Assembly: GCA_014534155.1 (NCBI GenBank)
Contig: JACVSB010000045.1
Span: 1-9,639, forward strand
DNA from: Thermoleophilia bacterium
Lineage (GTDB): Bacteria; Actinomycetota; Thermoleophilia; Gaiellales; Gaiellaceae
Direction: 5' to 3'
Length of the DNA stretch: 9,639 nucleotides
The notes beneath the pieces were generated by a model. The model ran no database searches. It had not been told where the DNA came from and worked only from the letters and a program-made list of their open reading frames with translations. The position numbers and the translations under genes were made by a program. Shown here piece after piece: positions 6,751 through 9,639 of this stretch. Within the stretch, counting starts at the first letter, position 1. Every line of letters begins with the position of its first letter.

Positions 6751-6756
6751 ACCCTA
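6751..6756 (-). promoter_or_regulatory. Candidate -10 element for the GFA-like gene
   Basis: TAGGGT (minus strand) fits TANNNT and is six bases upstream of the GTG at 6744, as for a leaderless start. No -35 element is visible. The hexamer is GC-rich in its middle, so it would be weak if judged alone. Confidence 0.35.
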
Positions 6757-6794
6757 CCCCGTGGGCACGCGGACGCAGCGGGGAGCCGAGGCCG

Positions 6795-7433
6795 TCACGT
6801 GAACGGCAGCTCGCCGCGCAGCGAGTCGAGGTCGGCGTCGTCCTCGGCCCACTCGCGCACCTTGTCCGGCTGGAGGTCGTACGCCTGCCGCAGGTGAGCG
6901 AGCGCGTCCTTGCGCCGCCCGGCGAGCGCCTCCCAGCAGGCGATGTTGTACAGGAGCCCGGCGTCGTCGGCGTGCCGCTCCAGCCCCTCCGACGCGACCG
7001 CGACGGCGCGATCGTAGTCCCCGGCGTCGACGTACGGCTGCGCAGCGAAGGAGAACTCCCAGCCCGACTCCTTGAACGCCTCGCCGGGCCGCGCGCCGAC
7101 CACGAGGACGGTGGAGCCCGCCTCGCGCGCGACCGCGTGCCGGCGAACGCCCGGGTCGCGGACGAAGACGAACGTACCGGCGGGCGCGTCCACCTCCTCG
7201 CCTGCAACGGTGAACGTCGCGTGCCCGGTGACGACGAAGTAGACCTCCTCGTGCCGGTACGTCTCCTCGGTGTGGTCCTCGACGAGGTCGCTGCCGGCGG
7301 CCTCGGCGGTGTAGGCGTTCATCCCGAAGGCGCGGATCCCGAGACGGCGGCGCACGGGGCGCCAGACCAGCGTCCCCGGCCCCCGGATCGCGTCGAGCTC
7401 GGACAGTTGGACCTTCTCGAACGGCCGCTGCAC
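6795..7433 (-). CDS. Cupin domain protein with C-terminal TPR-like repeat
   Basis: The 212-residue product has two parts. Residues about 45-115 form a cupin beta-barrel: motif 1 with His54, His61 and Glu62/Glu63 before VYFVVTGHATF, and motif 2 with PAGTFVFVRDP followed by His99, so a metal could be bound. Residues about 135-190 look like one to two tetratricopeptide helices (GDYDRAVAVASEGL, then YNIACWEALAGRRKDALAHL, with RQAYDLQPD). Such proteins are usually annotated only as cupin domain proteins; substrate or partner is unknown. The GTG start at 7433 follows TATGCT by six bases. It is divergent from the formate dehydrogenase alpha gene with 14 bases between starts, and may be co-regulated with it. 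A sensor or small isomerase role is possible, but nothing here decides it. Confidence 0.85.
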   Translation of the reverse strand: MQRPFEKVQLSELDAIRGPGTLVWRPVRRRLGIRAFGMNAYTAEAAGSDLVEDHTEETYRHEEVYFVVTGHATFTVAGEEVDAPAGTFVFVRDPGVRRHAVAREAGSTVLVVGARPGEAFKESGWEFSFAAQPYVDAGDYDRAVAVASEGLERHADDAGLLYNIACWEALAGRRKDALAHLRQAYDLQPDKVREWAEDDADLDSLRGELPFT

Positions 7434-7439
7434 GAGGGG

Positions 7440-7445
7440 AGCATA
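7440..7445 (-). promoter_or_regulatory. Candidate -10 element for the cupin gene
   Basis: TATGCT (minus strand) fits TANNNT and lies six bases before the GTG at 7433. It overlaps a TAAGAT on the other strand that could serve the divergent formate dehydrogenase gene. This is the second bidirectional arrangement of this kind in the window. Confidence 0.45.
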
Positions 7446-7449
7446 AGAT
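7444..7449 (+). promoter_or_regulatory. Candidate -10 element for the formate dehydrogenase alpha gene
   Basis: TAAGAT fits TANNNT and is seven bases before the ATG at 7457, so a leaderless message could begin there. This competes with the ATG at 7448, which has a good Shine-Dalgarno-like GAGGGGA at 7434-7440 with a seven-base spacer but would need a promoter further upstream. Confidence 0.4.
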
Positions 7450-9639
7450 GAGCCGCATGGCCCGGACGGTCGAGTTCACGCTCGACGGCAAGACCGTCGC
7501 CGCGCCCGAGGGCGAGCTCCTCGTGCACGCGGCCGCGCGCCACGGCGTCTTCATCCCAACGCTCTGCCACGACGACAAGCTCGACCCCTACGGGGGCTGC
7601 CGGATGTGCGTCGTCGGCGTCGAGGGCTCGCCGCGCCCGCTCCCCGCGTGCGCGACGCACGTGCGCGAGGGCCTCGTCGTCTCCACGAACTCGAACGTGC
7701 CGCAGTTTCGCCGCACGCTGACCGAGATGCTCCTCGTGGAGCACCTGAACCCTGACCCGGGCGGGCGACCGAACGAGCTCCTCGACATGGCCGAGGAGTT
7801 CGGCGCCGAGGCGCCGTTCATGCTCCCCGACGCCAAACGGGAGCCCTACGACGACCGCAACCGGCTCATGGGCTACGACCCCGACGCTTGCATCCTGTGC
7901 GCCCGCTGCGTCCGCTACACGCAGGAGGTCATGCAGTGCTCGGCACTCTCCCTTGAGGGGCGGGGGCCGCACGCGCGCGTCGTTCCCACCCACGGCTTTT
8001 CCTGGCTCGACACCGAGTGCGAGCTCTGCGGCGGCTGCCTCTCCTCGTGCCCCACGGGCGCGATCTACGAGAAGTTCGAGGAGGGGACGGAGCGGCCCGA
8101 GCGCGGGCTCGAGAAGGTAAAGACGACCTGCACCTACTGCGGGGTCGGCTGCCAGATCGACCTGAACGTCGACCCCGAGACGAAGCGGATCGTCAAGGTG
8201 ACCTCGGACCCGACGTACCTGCCGAACGAGGGCAACCTCTGTGTCAAGGGCCGCTTCGCCTTCAACTTCGTGCACCATCCGGACCGGCTGACCGAGCCGC
8301 TCGTGCGCGGGGAGGACGGCGAGCTGCACGCGACGACGTGGGAGCACGCCCTCCAGGCGGCCGCCGACGGCCTGAACGCCGTCAAGGCTGAGCACGGCCC
8401 CCAGTCGATCGGGTTTCTGGCCAGCGCTCGCCTGACGATGGAGGAGAACTTCCTGATCCAGAAGCTCGCGCGCTCGGTGGTCGGGACGAACTCCGTCCAC
8501 TCCTGCGAAGCCACCTGACACGCTCCGACCCTTTACGGCCTGGTCAGGTCGTTGGGCAGAGGAGCAAGCACCAACTCGATCCCCGAGTACGAGAACGCGC
8601 GCGTCCTCTTCGTGATCGGGTCGAACACGACCGAGGCGCACCCGGTGCTCGCCCTCCGCTTCAAGGCCGCCGTGCGCAAGGGCGCGACGCTCATCGTGGC
8701 CGACCCGCGCAAGATCTGGCTGACGAAGATCGCCAAGCGCCACCTCCAGCTTCGGCCGGGGACGGACGTCTGGCTCCTGAACGCGATGATGCACGTCATC
8801 CTCGAGGAGGGCCTGCAGGACGAGAAGTTCATCCGCGAGCACACCGAGGACTTCGACACGGTGCGCGAGGTCGTCGCGCGCTACACCCCGGAGGAGGCGG
8901 AAGCCGTGACCGGGGTCGCGGCCGAGGACATCCGCTGGGCCGCGCGCACGTACGCGAGCGAGCGCCACGCGGCGATCTTCTACACCCTCGGGATCACCGA
9001 GCACGCGTGCGCCGTGGACAACATCTGGTCGCTCTCGAACCTCGTCCTCATGACCGGCCACCTGGGCTACGAGTCCACGGGCCTGAACGCCCTGCGCGGC
9101 CAGAACAACGTGCAGGGCCTGAACGACGCCGGCGCGAACCCGAGCTACCTCCCGGGCTACCAGCCCGCCAGCGACCCGGAGATTCGGCGCAAGTTCGCCG
9201 AGGCCTGGGGCGTCGAGGTCCCGGAGACGCCGGGCTACCGCCTCGACCAGATGATCTCCGGCATGCAGGACGGGCGAATCCGCGCCTTCTACCTAATCGG
9301 CGAGAACCCGGCGCACACCGAGCCGAACGCCGCGCACGTCGAGCACGGGCTCGACGGCCTCGACTTCCTCGTCTCGCAGGACATCTTCCTGAACGAGTCG
9401 GCGCGGAAGTACGCCGACGTCGTCCTCCCGGCGTCGAGCTTCGCGGAGAAGGACGGCACGTTCACGAACACCGAGCGGCGGGTGAATCGCGTCCGGCGCG
9501 CCGTCCCCCTTCCCGGGAACGCGCGTGAAGACCTGCAGATCGTGATCGACCTGGCGAAGGCGATGGGCGGGAGCTGGCCCGAGTACCGGACGGCCGAGGA
9601 CGTCTGGAACGAGTTCGCGGATCTGGCGCCGCTTTGGTC
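7448..9639 (+). CDS. Selenocysteine-containing formate dehydrogenase alpha subunit (Sec at TGA 8516-8518; 3' end cut by window)
   Basis: This is the catalytic subunit that oxidises formate to CO2 at a Mo/W-bis-MGD centre. The frame holds 730 codons to the window edge if the TGA at 8516-8518 is read as Sec357. Domains in order: NuoG-like [2Fe-2S] ferredoxin (Cys40, 51, 54, 68); two ferredoxin-type clusters (Cys148/151/154 and Cys191/194/197/201, with Cys164 a possible extra ligand); the molybdopterin-domain [4Fe-4S] (Cys228, 231, 235, 265) with Lys267; then HSCEAT-Sec-His358, equivalent to the Sec-His active site of E. coli FdhF; Arg550 in LRGQNNVQG; and ADVVLPASSF...TNTERRV near the visible end. 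The His-Cys3 cluster motif near residue 99 has lost its cysteines. Roughly 200 C-terminal residues (the MGD-binding domain) should lie beyond the window. ATG 7457 is an alternative start. Its electron partner is the NuoEF-like protein at 4745. A conventional caller would stop at 8518 and miss half the gene. Confidence 0.95.
8522..8565 (+). promoter_or_regulatory. Bacterial SECIS element for selenocysteine insertion
   Basis: Starting four bases after the in-frame UGA, the mRNA folds as follows. An outer stem pairs GCUCC (8522-8526) with GGAGC (8561-8565). A middle stem pairs CCC (8529-8531) with GGG (8554-8556). An upper seven-pair stem runs 8535-8541 with 8546-8552, including one G-U pair. 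The apical tetraloop GGUC is at 8542-8545. E. coli fdhF also has a GGUC apical loop, with the G-U pair of bases contacted by the elongation factor SelB. The loop starts 24 bases after the UGA, within the range known for bacterial SECIS elements. Codons here (AGG, TTG, AGA, GGA, GCA) are unlike the rest of the gene, as expected if RNA structure limits codon choice. Confidence 0.88.

Noticed and set aside
3587..7207. 1206-codon open frame on the minus strand
   Set aside because: Only its last 378 residues (from 4723) look like a real protein, the M20 peptidase. The rest is the antisense of the NuoEF-like gene plus an off-frame of the GFA and cupin genes; it is Arg/Ala-rich with no motifs.
8516..8518. 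TGA as a nonsense mutation making a pseudogene
   Set aside because: The position equals the family's Sec/Cys site, a SECIS-like hairpin follows directly, the downstream frame is intact, and cofactor genes fdhD and mobA are intact nearby.
7319..9061. 580-codon minus-strand open frame opposite the formate dehydrogenase gene
   Set aside because: It mirrors the strongly conserved plus-strand gene, as long antisense frames commonly do in GC-rich DNA, and contains no domain I can recognise.

Overview
The window is very GC-rich (visibly above 70%) and gene-dense. Its proteins are rich in Arg and Ala, and GTG starts are frequent. Together with -10-like TANNNT hexamers sitting 6-7 bases in front of start codons (leaderless style), this suggests a high-GC actinobacterial lineage. 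The class Thermoleophilia (Gaiellales or Solirubrobacterales type) is my guess, not something I can prove from the sequence.

Layout. (1) Positions 2-1276, plus strand: purA, lacking only its first few codons. (2) Positions 3362-1239, minus strand: a tight operon fdhD > mobA > signal-peptide/membrane protein of unknown function, with short overlaps between genes. Its last gene converges on and overlaps the 3' end of purA. (3) Positions 3363-3586: a 224-bp spacer with short direct repeats and a G/C-rich hairpin. (4) Positions 4723-3587, minus: an M20 metallopeptidase. It is divergent from (5) positions 4745-6334, plus: a fused NuoE-NuoF-type diaphorase subunit of an NAD-linked formate dehydrogenase. 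(6) Minus-strand GFA-family protein (6744-6337) and cupin-TPR protein (7433-6795). (7) From 7448 to the window end, plus: the catalytic formate dehydrogenase alpha subunit.

The central observation is that the alpha subunit does not end at the TGA at 8516-8518. The same frame stays open for another 373 codons to the window edge and encodes the rest of a molybdopterin formate dehydrogenase. The TGA falls exactly where this family carries its Mo/W-ligating Sec/Cys, followed by the conserved His. Directly downstream, 8522-8565 folds into a bacterial SECIS-like hairpin with a GGUC apical loop, and codon choice there departs sharply from the rest of the gene. The gene therefore encodes a selenoprotein, and ordinary gene callers would split it in two.

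How the genes fit together: MobA makes the guanine dinucleotide form of the molybdenum cofactor and FdhD sulfurates it for formate dehydrogenase. The alpha subunit oxidises formate at Mo/W-bis-MGD-Sec. Electrons pass through its Fe-S domains to the NuoEF-like subunit, which reduces NAD+ at FMN. The GFA-like gene between the two subunits hints at a one-carbon (formaldehyde/formate) theme, but that is inference. A second recurring feature is that both divergent gene pairs are separated by only a short AT core that could serve as overlapping -10 elements for leaderless transcripts in both directions.
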